Notes: generated by a model from the sequence alone, not told the origin. Shown: positions 41,504 through 49,226, counted from the first letter of the stretch. The stretch: DNA of 62,500 bases from Symbiodinium natans (GCA_905221605.1 CAJNDS010002133.1:46365-108864), one strand, 5' to 3'. A program made the numbers and translations.

Positions 41504-41564
41504 CTGCCCAACAAGGGGTTTGGGGGGAGAAAAGGGGGGGGTAAAAGGGGGGGGGTATAAGGGG

Positions 41565-41985
41565 ACTTACACGACACCTCGCCCCGCCCTCTATTGAACC
41601 ATTCGGCGGCACACCAGACCGACAAATATCAACCAAAAAATCCCGAAATCATATTCCCGAAATCCTTAGCCCAAAATCTCAAGCCCAAATCCCCGCAAAA
41701 CCATATTCCCGAAATCCTATTCCCAAAATCCCAAGCCCAAAACCCCGAAAAAACACCTTCCCCCATAAATCCCCGTTATTCCTCAACCCAAAATCTAAAA
41801 AACACCTTCCCCCATAAATCCCCGTTATTCCTTAGCCCAAAATCACCCGAAAAAACCCAAAACCTAATCCCTTTAATATGCTTAACCATAAGCCCAAAAC
41901 CCAAGAATAACAATAAGCCTTATGTGGGGCAAGCTCCCTTTAATGAAATTTAATATTATATTATTATAATATTAAACTACATTTT
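41565..41985 (+). repeat. Left terminal inverted repeat (421 bp)
   Basis: From ACTTACACGAC to CTACATTTT. It pairs with 61978-62396. The outer 357 bp differ at one position (GACACC versus GACCCC), then comes a diverged block of about 20 bp (41922-41941), then about 45 bp of near identity with a 3-bp indel. It contains two tandem 49-bp units starting AACACCTTCCCCCATAAATC and several CCCGAAATC words. It ends 1-2 bp before the stop of the first gene. Confidence 0.95.
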
Positions 41986-41986
41986 A

Positions 41987-42583
41987 TTAATTATATTTGT
42001 CTTCCCATTCTTGTAATTTGCGGTTTTTCTCGTCTATGATTTTGTCTTTTTCTTCTTGTGTTGTTGCTTCCTTTAGTCCTTTTACATATGTATTCATGAT
42101 TTGTCTTCTCAATCCGCCTTTGTGTCGTCCCCATGTAAAATGTATTTCCCAGTTTTCAGGTTTTACTTTTTGTTCGCATGCTTCACAATATATATTTCCG
42201 TTGTTGGCTCGTTTTTCTCGTTGTTTCTTATTGTATTTGTCTTTGTATCCTTGACATGTTTCACATAGGGATAATCCCTCAAGTGGTTCTCGCTTTTTAC
42301 ATTGCGGACATTTTTCAGTATTATCATCATCTTTTTTCGTTTTCAATGTGTTTAAATCCCATGTCTCTTTTCCTTTTTGGTTGTTTATGTGCTTCTGTGT
42401 TTTTAGGTGTTGTGTTAAAGCGTTTCTTTTGACCTTACAATTACATATTGGACAATCTATTTCAATTTGTCGGTATTCTTGTTTCACCAAAAGACACGCT
42501 TTACACGTAGCTTTACCTTTATCAAAATCAGTAAGCTCTCTTTTCTTATCACATCTCGCGCATAACTTTGTGTTTGTGTTCAT
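41987..42583 (-). CDS. Multi-zinc-finger protein
   Basis: A protein of 198 residues with four zinc modules: CARC-x14-CKAC (residues about 8-29), a C2H2 finger CPICNCKVKRNALTQHLKTQ (H at the end), CPQC...CETC, and CEAC...HFTWGRH. The last 40 residues are a charged helix. It probably binds DNA or RNA and may be an early regulator. The start has a TCTTAAAG-type motif 25-34 nt upstream and is divergent from the next gene. Its stop abuts the inner edge of the left inverted repeat. No named family was recognised. Confidence 0.75.
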   Translation of the reverse strand: MNTNTKLCARCDKKRELTDFDKGKATCKACLLVKQEYRQIEIDCPICNCKVKRNALTQHLKTQKHINNQKGKETWDLNTLKTKKDDDNTEKCPQCKKREPLEGLSLCETCQGYKDKYNKKQREKRANNGNIYCEACEQKVKPENWEIHFTWGRHKGGLRRQIMNTYVKGLKEATTQEEKDKIIDEKNRKLQEWEDKYN

Positions 42584-42608
42584 ACCCTACATACTATTGC
42601 CCTCTATT

Positions 42609-42618
42609 CTTTAAGACG
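42609..42618 (-). promoter_or_regulatory. Early-type motif (CGTCTTAAAG)
   Basis: On the minus strand, CGTCTTAAAG lies 25-34 nt before the zinc-finger gene's ATG. Confidence 0.5.
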
Positions 42619-42640
42619 TTTTGGGTAAAGATAAATACAC

Positions 42641-42650
42641 GTTTAAAGGT
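42641..42650 (+). promoter_or_regulatory. Early-type motif (GTTTAAAGGT)
   Basis: 22-31 nt before the ATG at 42673. Together with 42609-42618 it forms a divergent promoter pair. Confidence 0.55.
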
Positions 42651-42672
42651 ATGTTATATTAAACCGTTAATC

Positions 42673-43071
42673 ATGGGAAGTTCAACATCAACCCACCAAA
42701 CAAACACAGAACCTTTAATAACTCCTTCTGCTAAAATAAAAAACCCTAAACCTATACACGTTCATCCTAAATTCTCATTGGGCGAATGTATATTTACAGT
42801 TGATAACCTCGAACTGTATAGAGACCACTCGTGTAAAGTAATATTTAAATATGTTGTAAATGATGAAATCTATAAAGATATACGCGGTAAGGTAATAAAA
42901 GATATATTGAATGGAGTTTCGCATTATACCGAATGGTATTTAAGGACATATATACCTATCGAAAACGAAGATAAAAATAATTGGTTTGTATTCAAAACCG
43001 CACTTGACAATCTTGAAGAAACAATAGCCATTTACAAATTAAATAACTTTTCATATCATATTTATCCCTGA
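42673..43071 (+). CDS. Unknown 132-residue protein, possible N-myristoylation
   Basis: I chose the ATG at 42673 rather than the longer in-frame start because it follows the early-type motif and gives MGSSTST, a fit to the N-myristoylation signal (Gly2, Ser6). The first 35 residues are Thr/Pro/Lys-rich, and the rest looks like a compact mixed alpha/beta domain (KVIFKYVVNDEIYKDIRGKV). If it is myristoylated it would act at a membrane. The family is not recognised. Confidence 0.65.
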   Translation: MGSSTSTHQTNTEPLITPSAKIKNPKPIHVHPKFSLGECIFTVDNLELYRDHSCKVIFKYVVNDEIYKDIRGKVIKDILNGVSHYTEWYLRTYIPIENEDKNNWFVFKTALDNLEETIAIYKLNNFSYHIYP

Positions 43072-43107
43072 TGAGTTTTAATATTACAAATAATATTAAA
43101 TCGCATC

Positions 43108-43446
43108 TCATTCCTCGCTTTTAGCGGGTGCTTTAAAATGATACTTTTCTTCTTCCTTGTTAAATTCAGTATCATAATATGTTAACGTTTCTGGTTTTGG
43201 GACTTTGATTTCGCCCTTATTCAGTCTTTCCATGTAAGTTTTCCTTTTCTTACTCCAATCGCTTTTATCGCCTTTATCAATTGGTGTTGATGACGTGCTC
43301 TTTTCATAAGTGATTGGTTTCTTATCCTTATCCTTAACCAACTGTTTAACAAGTCCTAAAATCTCGTTAATCTTCAATTGAGTCATATTGTGATTTTCTA
43401 CAATAGTGTTATAAATCTCATCCGTGCTCACCTTACCCTCGGTCAT
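43108..43446 (-). CDS. Unknown charged protein (112 residues)
   Basis: Helix-rich N-terminus (DEIYNTIVENHNMTQLKINE), then a Lys/Ser/Thr linker and a charged C-terminus. No domain is recognised. It has a strong early-type motif (GGATTTAAAGGG) at 43468-43477 that overlaps the stop codon of the next upstream gene, so the two genes are packed end to end. Confidence 0.65.
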   Translation of the reverse strand: MTEGKVSTDEIYNTIVENHNMTQLKINEILGLVKQLVKDKDKKPITYEKSTSSTPIDKGDKSDWSKKRKTYMERLNKGEIKVPKPETLTYYDTEFNKEEEKYHFKAPAKSEE

Positions 43447-43467
43447 ATACGTTATTACGTGTTCTAC

Positions 43468-43477
43468 CCTTTAAATC
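43468..43477 (-). promoter_or_regulatory. Early-type motif (ATTTAAAGGG)
   Basis: 22-31 nt before the ATG at 43446, overlapping the TAA of the preceding gene. Confidence 0.55.
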
Positions 43478-43773
43478 CTGATAATTTCCTCAATATCTTT
43501 TTCGCTCAAAGGTTCTTTTATATGCTGAATACACCACCCCTTCGGTTTCAAGTGTTCAATTATTTTCTTAATCTGCGTTTCATTCTCTGGTTTTCTTAAA
43601 TCAACCTGTGCCCAAATAAATTTAAATGTTTCGGGTTCATATTTTAATAATCTTTGTTCCCATCCTAAACTCGTCCAACAATCTAAATCAATACCCGTAA
43701 CATAATAATCGCATTTTTCAGCTACTTTTAGAATACTCATTTTGTTCTGGTAAATGTTTAGAAGTTTTCCCAT
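43471..43773 (-). CDS. Unknown protein (100 residues)
   Basis: Starts MGKLLNIYQNKMSILKVAEK or at the internal Met (43740). The body (DYYVTGIDLDCWTSLGWEQR...FIWAQVDL...IIEHLKPKGWCIQHI) suggests a small alpha/beta fold. Its 5' end overlaps the upstream zinc protein by 56 nt in another frame, which favours the internal start. A variant motif (ACATTTAACAT) precedes the longer start. The function is unknown. Confidence 0.55.
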   Translation of the reverse strand: MGKLLNIYQNKMSILKVAEKCDYYVTGIDLDCWTSLGWEQRLLKYEPETFKFIWAQVDLRKPENETQIKKIIEHLKPKGWCIQHIKEPLSEKDIEEIIRI

Positions 43774-43951
43774 ATAAAATATATGTTAAATGTTTTTCCC
43801 GACATTTAACGCACGTTTTACACATTTTGCCGTAACAACCAATAAAATACGATTTAGGAACATAACAACGACAATATTTACAAAATCCGATGTCTTGATT
43901 ATAACCTTCGTTTGGTTCATTTGTTAATTTAAATTCTACTATATTAGCCAT
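43718..43951 (-). CDS. Small zinc-ribbon-like protein (77 residues)
   Basis: CKYCRCYVPKSYFIGCYGKM then CKTCVKC gives paired CxxC motifs like a zinc ribbon or treble-clef finger. It is followed by a short basic tail. The upstream sequence is AT-only (TTATTATTATTAATATG) without a clear TCTA or TTAAAG motif. The role is unknown; DNA or RNA binding is plausible. Confidence 0.6.
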   Translation of the reverse strand: MANIVEFKLTNEPNEGYNQDIGFCKYCRCYVPKSYFIGCYGKMCKTCVKCREKHLTYILYGKTSKHLPEQNEYSKSS

Positions 43952-44195
43952 ATTAATAATAATAACAATTTATTATTATTATATGTATAGGGGAGAAGAA
44001 AAACTAATTAAGCAACTGCTTATGAGATGCTATTGAACGTGTCGCACTACTTCCCTTTCGTGTGTCCGTTCAATGTGAAACAAAGGGGTCACTGTTTGGG
44101 GGCAACTGTCATGTTTAAAGAACAACATTTCTTTAAACATAATACCGAAAACGCGTTTTCTTGTGTCATAATCTAATATAAATATGTCTTTAATA
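43952..44195. other. Non-coding block with two hairpins
   Basis: No reading frame of note. It contains ATTGAACG...CGTTCAAT arms at 44032-44074 whose inner bases also pair (GCAC with GTGT), and a perfect hairpin at 44111-44140. This is the only sizeable gene-free block in the left half of the element, so a small structured RNA, a bidirectional promoter or a replication element are possible. Confidence 0.5.
44111..44140. promoter_or_regulatory. Perfect 12-bp inverted repeat carrying TTTAAAG in both arms
   Basis: ATGTTTAAAGAA and TTCTTTAAACAT pair perfectly around CAACAT. Each arm contains the core of the early-type motif, once per strand. Confidence 0.55.
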
Positions 44196-44540
44196 TTAAT
44201 CCATACTATTTAGTTTCAAGTTCTTCTTTAGCTCCTCTACTTCTTTTTCTAACACTTGTATTCTTTCTTCGGGCGTTGGTTTTCGCGAACCGAACCCTGT
44301 ATCTACAGTATCAACATCTTCATTATCTTTCATATTAGTTTTAAAAATAGCGTTTCCGTCGGGTGTCGTTCCTCTGCCCATTTTCCAACTACTCCTATTC
44401 TCTACCTGATTAACTACGACGTTACCCTGTTTATCTGTTGTTGTTTTAGTTTGTTTATACAATGCCTTTTTACCACATCTACAAAAGTTACAATCAACAC
44501 TACTTTTATCAATGTGAAACCCTCCGCTGTTCTGTTCCAT
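44196..44540 (-). CDS. Putative late protein with C-terminal coiled coil (114 residues)
   Basis: N-terminal Cys cluster (VDCNFCRCGKKALYK), a Gly/Asp-rich middle and a heptad-like end (RIQVLEKEVEELKKNLKLN). It is preceded by a late-type ATCTA at 44551-44555, so a structural or assembly role is inferred. No family is recognised. Confidence 0.65.
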   Translation of the reverse strand: MEQNSGGFHIDKSSVDCNFCRCGKKALYKQTKTTTDKQGNVVVNQVENRSSWKMGRGTTPDGNAIFKTNMKDNEDVDTVDTGFGSRKPTPEERIQVLEKEVEELKKNLKLNSMD

Positions 44541-44545
44541 TAATA

Positions 44546-44701
44546 TTATTTAGATTTTTTCATATTTTTAAGATAATAACAAACGGCTTTCAAGAACTCT
44601 AACAAACTACGACAACACGTTCTGTATCTTGGTGTTTTTATTACTTCGTCTAATTTCTCTAACTCGTCTATTACATCTATATAATTTTTGTAGTTGTACA
44701 T
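44546..44701 (-). CDS. Small helical protein (51 residues)
   Basis: ATG at 44701 to TAA at 44546: MYNYKNYIDVIDELEKLDEV, then a basic Cys-containing helix (RCCRS-like) and LLEFLKAVCYYLKN. The ORF fills the space between the ATPase and the 114-residue gene. It ends where the latter's promoter motif begins, which is the tight packing seen throughout the element. It may be a membrane-active or scaffold peptide; the function is unknown. Confidence 0.5.
   Translation of the reverse strand: MYNYKNYIDVIDELEKLDEVIKTPRYRTCCRSLLEFLKAVCYYLKNMKKSK
44551..44555 (-). promoter_or_regulatory. Late-type motif (ATCTA)
   Basis: ATCTAAATAATATTAATG context, 11-15 nt before the ATG at 44540. Confidence 0.5.
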
Positions 44702-44723
44702 ATATTAAATAACGATATAATTT

Positions 44724-44727
44724 TCTA
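44724..44727 (+). promoter_or_regulatory. Late-type motif (TCTA)
   Basis: TTTTCTATG in AT-rich sequence, 14-17 nt before the ATPase ATG at 44741. Confidence 0.45.
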
Positions 44728-44740
44728 TGTATTAATAATA

Positions 44741-45535
44741 ATGTCAAACATTCCAATAGTCAAACCTGTCAATGTGAAAGAATACGAGTTCAAACAATCT
44801 AAATATGAAGTAGCCCCGAGATTACCTTTCAGTCAAATAATAACTGGCCCTTCTGGAAGCGGTAAAGGTATTTTACTACAGTCGATGATATTAGACATTT
44901 ATAAGGACGTCTTCGCGAGAATATACGTATGGTCGCCCTCTGTTTCAATTGACCCTAACTGGACTCCTGTTAAAAGGTATATACAAAACGAATTGAAGGT
45001 GGATACAGAAAAAGAAAAAGTATTCTTCGATGAATATAACCCCTCTGAATTAGAAGAAGTTATAAACAGACAACATAAAATAACTGAGTATCAAAAGAAG
45101 AACGGACACAAGCAATTGCATTCAATATTAATAATTGTGGATGACTTCGCCGACTCGAAGGAGTTTTCAAGAAATTCGCCTTTATTAAATCAATTATATG
45201 TGAGAGGAAGACATAAAGCGATTTGCATTATAACAGCAACGCAAAAATTTAACGCGTTGTCTCCAATCATTCGTGTCAATAGTCGTCAGTTGTTCTTCTT
45301 TAGATTAAGGAATTACAAAGAAATAGAAACAATGGTTGAAGAATTAAGCGCCGTATTAATTAAAAAATCATCTGTAGCAGATACTAAAAATCTTGCAGAA
45401 GCAAAGAAATTACTATTGGAAGTGTATAATTTAGCAACAGAAGAACCATATAGTTTTTTGTTCATTAACTTAATGAAAGCCGATGTCAATGACATGTTTT
45501 ATAAAAGATTTGATGCTAAATTAATTATTGATTGA
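44741..45535 (+). CDS. Genome-packaging ATPase (FtsK/HerA, A32-like)
   Basis: 264 residues. Walker A is GPSGSGKG at residues 36-43, Walker B is SILIIVDDFA at about 128-137, and a following polar block (IITATQKFNALSPIIRVNSR) fits sensor and arginine-finger segments of A32-type packaging ATPases. These enzymes translocate viral DNA into the preformed capsid at a vertex. Length and order are typical of Polintons, virophages and PLVs. It lies in the left third of the element with a TCTA motif just upstream, and a nuclease gene follows 42 nt after its stop. The gene appears intact. Confidence 0.9.
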   Translation: MSNIPIVKPVNVKEYEFKQSKYEVAPRLPFSQIITGPSGSGKGILLQSMILDIYKDVFARIYVWSPSVSIDPNWTPVKRYIQNELKVDTEKEKVFFDEYNPSELEEVINRQHKITEYQKKNGHKQLHSILIIVDDFADSKEFSRNSPLLNQLYVRGRHKAICIITATQKFNALSPIIRVNSRQLFFFRLRNYKEIETMVEELSAVLIKKSSVADTKNLAEAKKLLLEVYNLATEEPYSFLFINLMKADVNDMFYKRFDAKLIID

Positions 45536-45539
45536 CGAA

Positions 45540-45550
45540 GACATTTAGAG
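45540..45550 (+). promoter_or_regulatory. Early-type motif variant (GACATTTAGAG)
   Basis: 27-38 nt before the ATG at 45578. It differs from the usual CATTTAAAG at one base. Confidence 0.4.
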
Positions 45551-45577
45551 AGAAGATATATTAAGATATATAGGGAT

Positions 45578-46178
45578 ATGAACAAATATCATAACGGCAA
45601 AATTTATAAAATAGTTGATGTTGGGTATAATAAATGCTATATTGGTAGCACAACTGAAAGTTTAAGTATGCGAATGGCGAGACATAGAAGTCAGTATAAG
45701 AAACGGGAAGGTATGACAGGCAAGGTTTGTTCTTTTAACTTGTTTGATATGTATGGTATTGAGAACTGCAAAATTGAATTAATTGAGAAATTCAGTTGTG
45801 AAAACTAAAGAAGAGTTATTAAAGCGGGAAGGACAATACATACAATCTTTGGATTGTATAAATAAAAATGTTGCTGGACGAACGAAACAGGGCTGGTATT
45901 CTGATAATAAAGGTTATTGTACTGAAAAAACCAAACAGTATAGAAGGGAAAACACCGAAAAGATTAAGGAACTAAACCAAAAATACCGTGCTGAGCATCA
46001 AGCTGAGTTAGTCAATAAGAGTAGGGAGTATTATAAAGAAAACAAAGAAGACTTGTTAAACAAATATAAAGCAAAAACTCGCTGTTCTTGTGGTTCGATA
46101 ATAAGGAGTTCTGACATAAGAAGGCACGAAAGAAGCAATACACACCAAACTTACCAACGCACTTTAAAACAAGATTAA
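45578..46178 (+). pseudogene. GIY-YIG nuclease with zinc tail, frameshifted (copy 1)
   Basis: The N-terminal frame (45578-45808) has the GIY-YIG core: KIYKIVDVGY...CYIGSTTESL, then the Arg-bearing helix RMARHRSQY. It stops after FSCEN. The +1 frame carries on at once with KEELLKREGQYIQ, which contains the catalytic Glu region, then a charged linker and the zinc tail CSCGS...RRHERSNTH to 46178. Aligned with its sister genes, the break is explained by one extra T at about 45808, close to the point where the frames cross. Either the copy is inactivated, the sequence has an error, or a +1 recoding event occurs. The enzyme would cut DNA; it lies directly after the packaging ATPase. Confidence 0.75.
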
Positions 46179-46204
46179 TAATATTATCTCAATCAATAAT
46201 ATTA

Positions 46205-48526
46205 TTAATCACTATCGCTTTTTCCTTTCCCTTTCCCCTTCAATTTATTTATTTCCTTCTTCAACTTTTCCACTTCATTTATTGTGGCTTGTAAAGCACT
46301 CCATAAAATTGGTGTAGTTGTTGTATAATCGAATTTTAAATATCCATCCGTTCCCTCTTTGACTACATTCTGCCATTCATCTGGCATCTTCTTCGTTTCC
46401 ATGAAATCGTTAGCAATAAATCCTACACACGATTTACCCTGTAGTCTGTCATCAATGAAATGATATGTTTTAGGCTTAATATATTTTACTAATTCTACTG
46501 CTTTTTTGCTATTTAGTTCTTTTATGTCTTTCTTTAACCTTTTATCGGATGAAGGAATTAATGACCCTGTATAAGAAAGGTCACCATAAACATCAACACC
46601 TGTATTTGTTGCGTAGAATCTTGATAAAATATTATTACTTAGTCTAATAAATCCATCATCATCTGGGTTATTAATTAATACTCTTTGTTGTCCTGATACA
46701 TCAGTGTTTGTAATTTCCAGTTGTCCGACTAATGTAACTTTTCCGTCAGTTAATTTAATTTCTGGTGTGCTGCTTTCTAATCCCATTATTAAATTCATTT
46801 CTCCTGCTTGATCTGCATTTCTGATATATAACTTGTATTGTGTATCTAATACTTCTCTAAACTCTGATGAATTTTGGAACTTCATTTTTCCCCAAGTTAT
46901 TAAATCTGCTTCCGCTGTTAAATTACCAATACTATTAAATGTTTGATTATTAACGACTGGTCGGTTTAATGTAATTCCATTAGTGTCGTTGAGTTGAAGA
47001 CAAATAGTAGCAGTTGTTGGGTCGGTTGTTCTATTTGATTGCAATGAAAAATTAATTTCTTCCGTTGATATTACATTCAATGAATTATTAGCATCGATGC
47101 GCTGAAAAATTCTGCCTGAATTATTAACATAAATATCTCCATTAAATGTTGATGTGCTTTGAAACGAGGCTGTTCCGCCAAAATTACTATTGCCACCCGA
47201 TACATTTAATTTATTTGAACCTTGAATAACTCCAATACCTAAACTTAAACAATAAACACCATTACCATTAGCAGTATTTAATAAAAGCAATGATGAACTG
47301 TCGTTGCTTGTATTGTAAGCATTAATACCGAACGAAATACATTTCAAATACCCTTGTGCGTTTTTCACGCACATTACATTCGACGCATCTGTTGTATCTT
47401 TATAAAATGTAAGTCCTGAATTATTAGAAATATTATAATTTTCACCATAAAAATTTAAATCATTTGATAAGTCTAAATTACCATCCACTTTTAAATTTTG
47501 TCTAACAATAGCATTATCAACAACATCCAAATTATAACCGCTTGTTAATGTTTCTACTCCTGTATCTACTAATATTGAATGTGTTTTAACATATTCATTA
47601 GCATTATTATTTAATTTTAAAATCCTACCTGTATCACCTACAGAATTATAACAATCAATATTATCATTATTAAAAGTAATATAATTATCAGTATTTCTAA
47701 CGGTAAATGATAAATTAGCGTCTGCTGTATTTTCCACTACTAAACCACCTGTTGGTGTTTCTATTTTCCCACTCATTTTATAACCTGCGTTATTATTAGT
47801 TAAATCTAATTGTTTAATAGCGTCATCCGATGTATTATTACAAAATATTTTATCACCTTGTAAAGTTATATAACTCGTTGCGTTCTTAAACTCCGCTAAT
47901 ACTTTATCACCTCCTCCTGTCTGATTGCTAAATAATACTCCTTCCACTGGGGAAATATTTATTGTTGAATTATTTAATGTTAATCCACTATGAATAACAG
48001 TAGGGGCAGAACAATCAATAATAGGATTGGCACTAAATCTATTGGTAAAATCACTTACTGGAACTCTTAAAGCGAGTAAATTATCTATTTCCGTTGTTGT
48101 GTATGTGTCGCCTCCTCCCGCTCCTGCTATTAATCCATCTACTTCGGTTTTATTATAATAATTTGTTCCTAATTGGGTGTTGGTCTGGTAATTTGTTGAT
48201 AAATTTGTGTCTATTTGAGTTTGTGTGTAATAATTCGTAAAGGTTGAGTCTATTTTTGTTTTATTGTAAAATGTGCTCGTTAAGGTGGTGTTTGTTTGAT
48301 ACTCCGTATCTAATAAGTGCGTTAAAGAACTGATATTATGAAAGTTTTGTAGTTGCTTTGTATTCAAAACATCTATAGAGTCGGTGTTTGCTTGTATGTT
48401 TGAAGAATTCGCGGTGTTGATGTCTCCTAATTCTGTTTTTGTCGCGTATAGGTCGCTTAAATTAGTTCCACTGACTACAATATTATCTGCTGTTAATGTA
48501 TTTGTGTTGTTTAATGTTAATGGCAT
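46205..48526 (-). CDS. Fibre/spike protein with peptidase S74 chaperone end
   Basis: 773 residues. Residues 1-150 hold short Tyr/Thr/Asn repeats (YYNKTEVD, FTNYYTQTQID) typical of trimeric fibre shafts. The middle (about 150-650) is Asn/Thr-rich, beta-rich sequence. From about residue 659, SSDKRLKKDIKELN starts a peptidase S74 (intramolecular chaperone) domain with its conserved Ser and RLK; GFIANDFMET and a final coiled coil (EVEKLKKEINKLKG) follow. In phage tailspikes and some viral fibres this domain drives trimer folding and then cuts itself off. It should be a receptor-binding virion appendage. A late-type motif lies at 48545-48549. The gene is intact and is the second largest in the element. 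Confidence 0.8.
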   Translation of the reverse strand: MPLTLNNTNTLTADNIVVSGTNLSDLYATKTELGDINTANSSNIQANTDSIDVLNTKQLQNFHNISSLTHLLDTEYQTNTTLTSTFYNKTKIDSTFTNYYTQTQIDTNLSTNYQTNTQLGTNYYNKTEVDGLIAGAGGGDTYTTTEIDNLLALRVPVSDFTNRFSANPIIDCSAPTVIHSGLTLNNSTINISPVEGVLFSNQTGGGDKVLAEFKNATSYITLQGDKIFCNNTSDDAIKQLDLTNNNAGYKMSGKIETPTGGLVVENTADANLSFTVRNTDNYITFNNDNIDCYNSVGDTGRILKLNNNANEYVKTHSILVDTGVETLTSGYNLDVVDNAIVRQNLKVDGNLDLSNDLNFYGENYNISNNSGLTFYKDTTDASNVMCVKNAQGYLKCISFGINAYNTSNDSSSLLLLNTANGNGVYCLSLGIGVIQGSNKLNVSGGNSNFGGTASFQSTSTFNGDIYVNNSGRIFQRIDANNSLNVISTEEINFSLQSNRTTDPTTATICLQLNDTNGITLNRPVVNNQTFNSIGNLTAEADLITWGKMKFQNSSEFREVLDTQYKLYIRNADQAGEMNLIMGLESSTPEIKLTDGKVTLVGQLEITNTDVSGQQRVLINNPDDDGFIRLSNNILSRFYATNTGVDVYGDLSYTGSLIPSSDKRLKKDIKELNSKKAVELVKYIKPKTYHFIDDRLQGKSCVGFIANDFMETKKMPDEWQNVVKEGTDGYLKFDYTTTTPILWSALQATINEVEKLKKEINKLKGKGKGKSDSD

Positions 48527-48544
48527 TAGTTAATATTAATAAAA

Positions 48545-48549
48545 TAGAT
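48545..48549 (-). promoter_or_regulatory. Late-type motif (ATCTA)
   Basis: TTTATCTATTTT context, 19-23 nt before the fibre ATG. Confidence 0.5.
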
Positions 48550-48569
48550 AAATTATTTTATTAATATTA

Positions 48570-49186
48570 TTAATTTTCGTTTCGTTGGTTTAGATATGCT
48601 TGATGCCTTTGACTTTTAAAATGTGATGCTTTATTGCCGTTTATGTAGTGACCTCCGCATTCACATTCGTGTTTTATTGATTTCCATAACTTGATTTTGT
48701 CTTTGTCTTTCTCATACCGTTCCTTACACCTCTTTAAAATTTCATCTTTGTTTTCCATGTATCTTTTCTTTTCCCTTTCAATTTTGAGTTGCTTGTTGTT
48801 CAGTTGTTCTCATAGTTAGTCTTTGACCATTCTTTCTTCTTTTCTTTTTTACCTTCTTCTGTCTGATAAGGGCAACGCTGGTTTAATGTTGCTTCTAATT
48901 CTTCAATTAAGTCTCTTTCGACCTTTCGTGCTTCTAAACTATTATTACACTCTACTGTCTTTATCAGTATCATATCAAAGTTGCCCCATCCCCCATTTTC
49001 ACGAATAAACTGATACACATAGAGGTGGTAATCTCTGTTTCCTTCAAGAGAGCATTTGCCTTTATGTTTAGATTTCCTTTTTGTAAAGTCGGTGGTATGA
49101 CCTACATAGCAGTCTTTTATATTTAAGTCTCTACAAATAATTTTGTAAAAGTGAGTTTTACTGTAATCTATGGGCTTGGATGGCAT
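48570..49186 (-). pseudogene. GIY-YIG nuclease with zinc tail, frameshifted (copy 2)
   Basis: The frame from 49186 to 48800 has a GIY-YIG-type core (FYKIICRDLNIKDCYVGHTT, KRKSKHKG) and the Glu region (ARKVERDLIEEL), then stops at YENN. A second frame, open from about 48812 and including the 62 codons starting at 48758, carries the expected linker and tail (HECECGGHYINGNKASHFKS, then QRHQAYLNQ). The frames overlap around 48800-48812, and the combined length (about 205 residues) matches the sister genes. One missing base or a -1 shift explains the break. This copy is the most divergent of the four. It lies between the fibre and the major capsid protein. Confidence 0.7.
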
Positions 49187-49216
49187 AATATCTTATAACA
49201 TTATAAGACATTATGT

Positions 49217-49226
49217 CTTTAAATGT
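49217..49226 (-). promoter_or_regulatory. Early-type motif (ACATTTAAAG)
   Basis: 31-40 nt before the ATG at 49186 on the minus strand. Confidence 0.55.

Noticed and set aside
41594-41953. Open frame of about 119 codons in the left TIR (and its mirror at 62017-62367)
   Set aside because: It is made of short repeated words (CCCGAAATC, CCCCATAAATCCCC) giving Asn/Pro/Lys repeats; conservation between the TIRs reflects DNA identity, not selection on protein.
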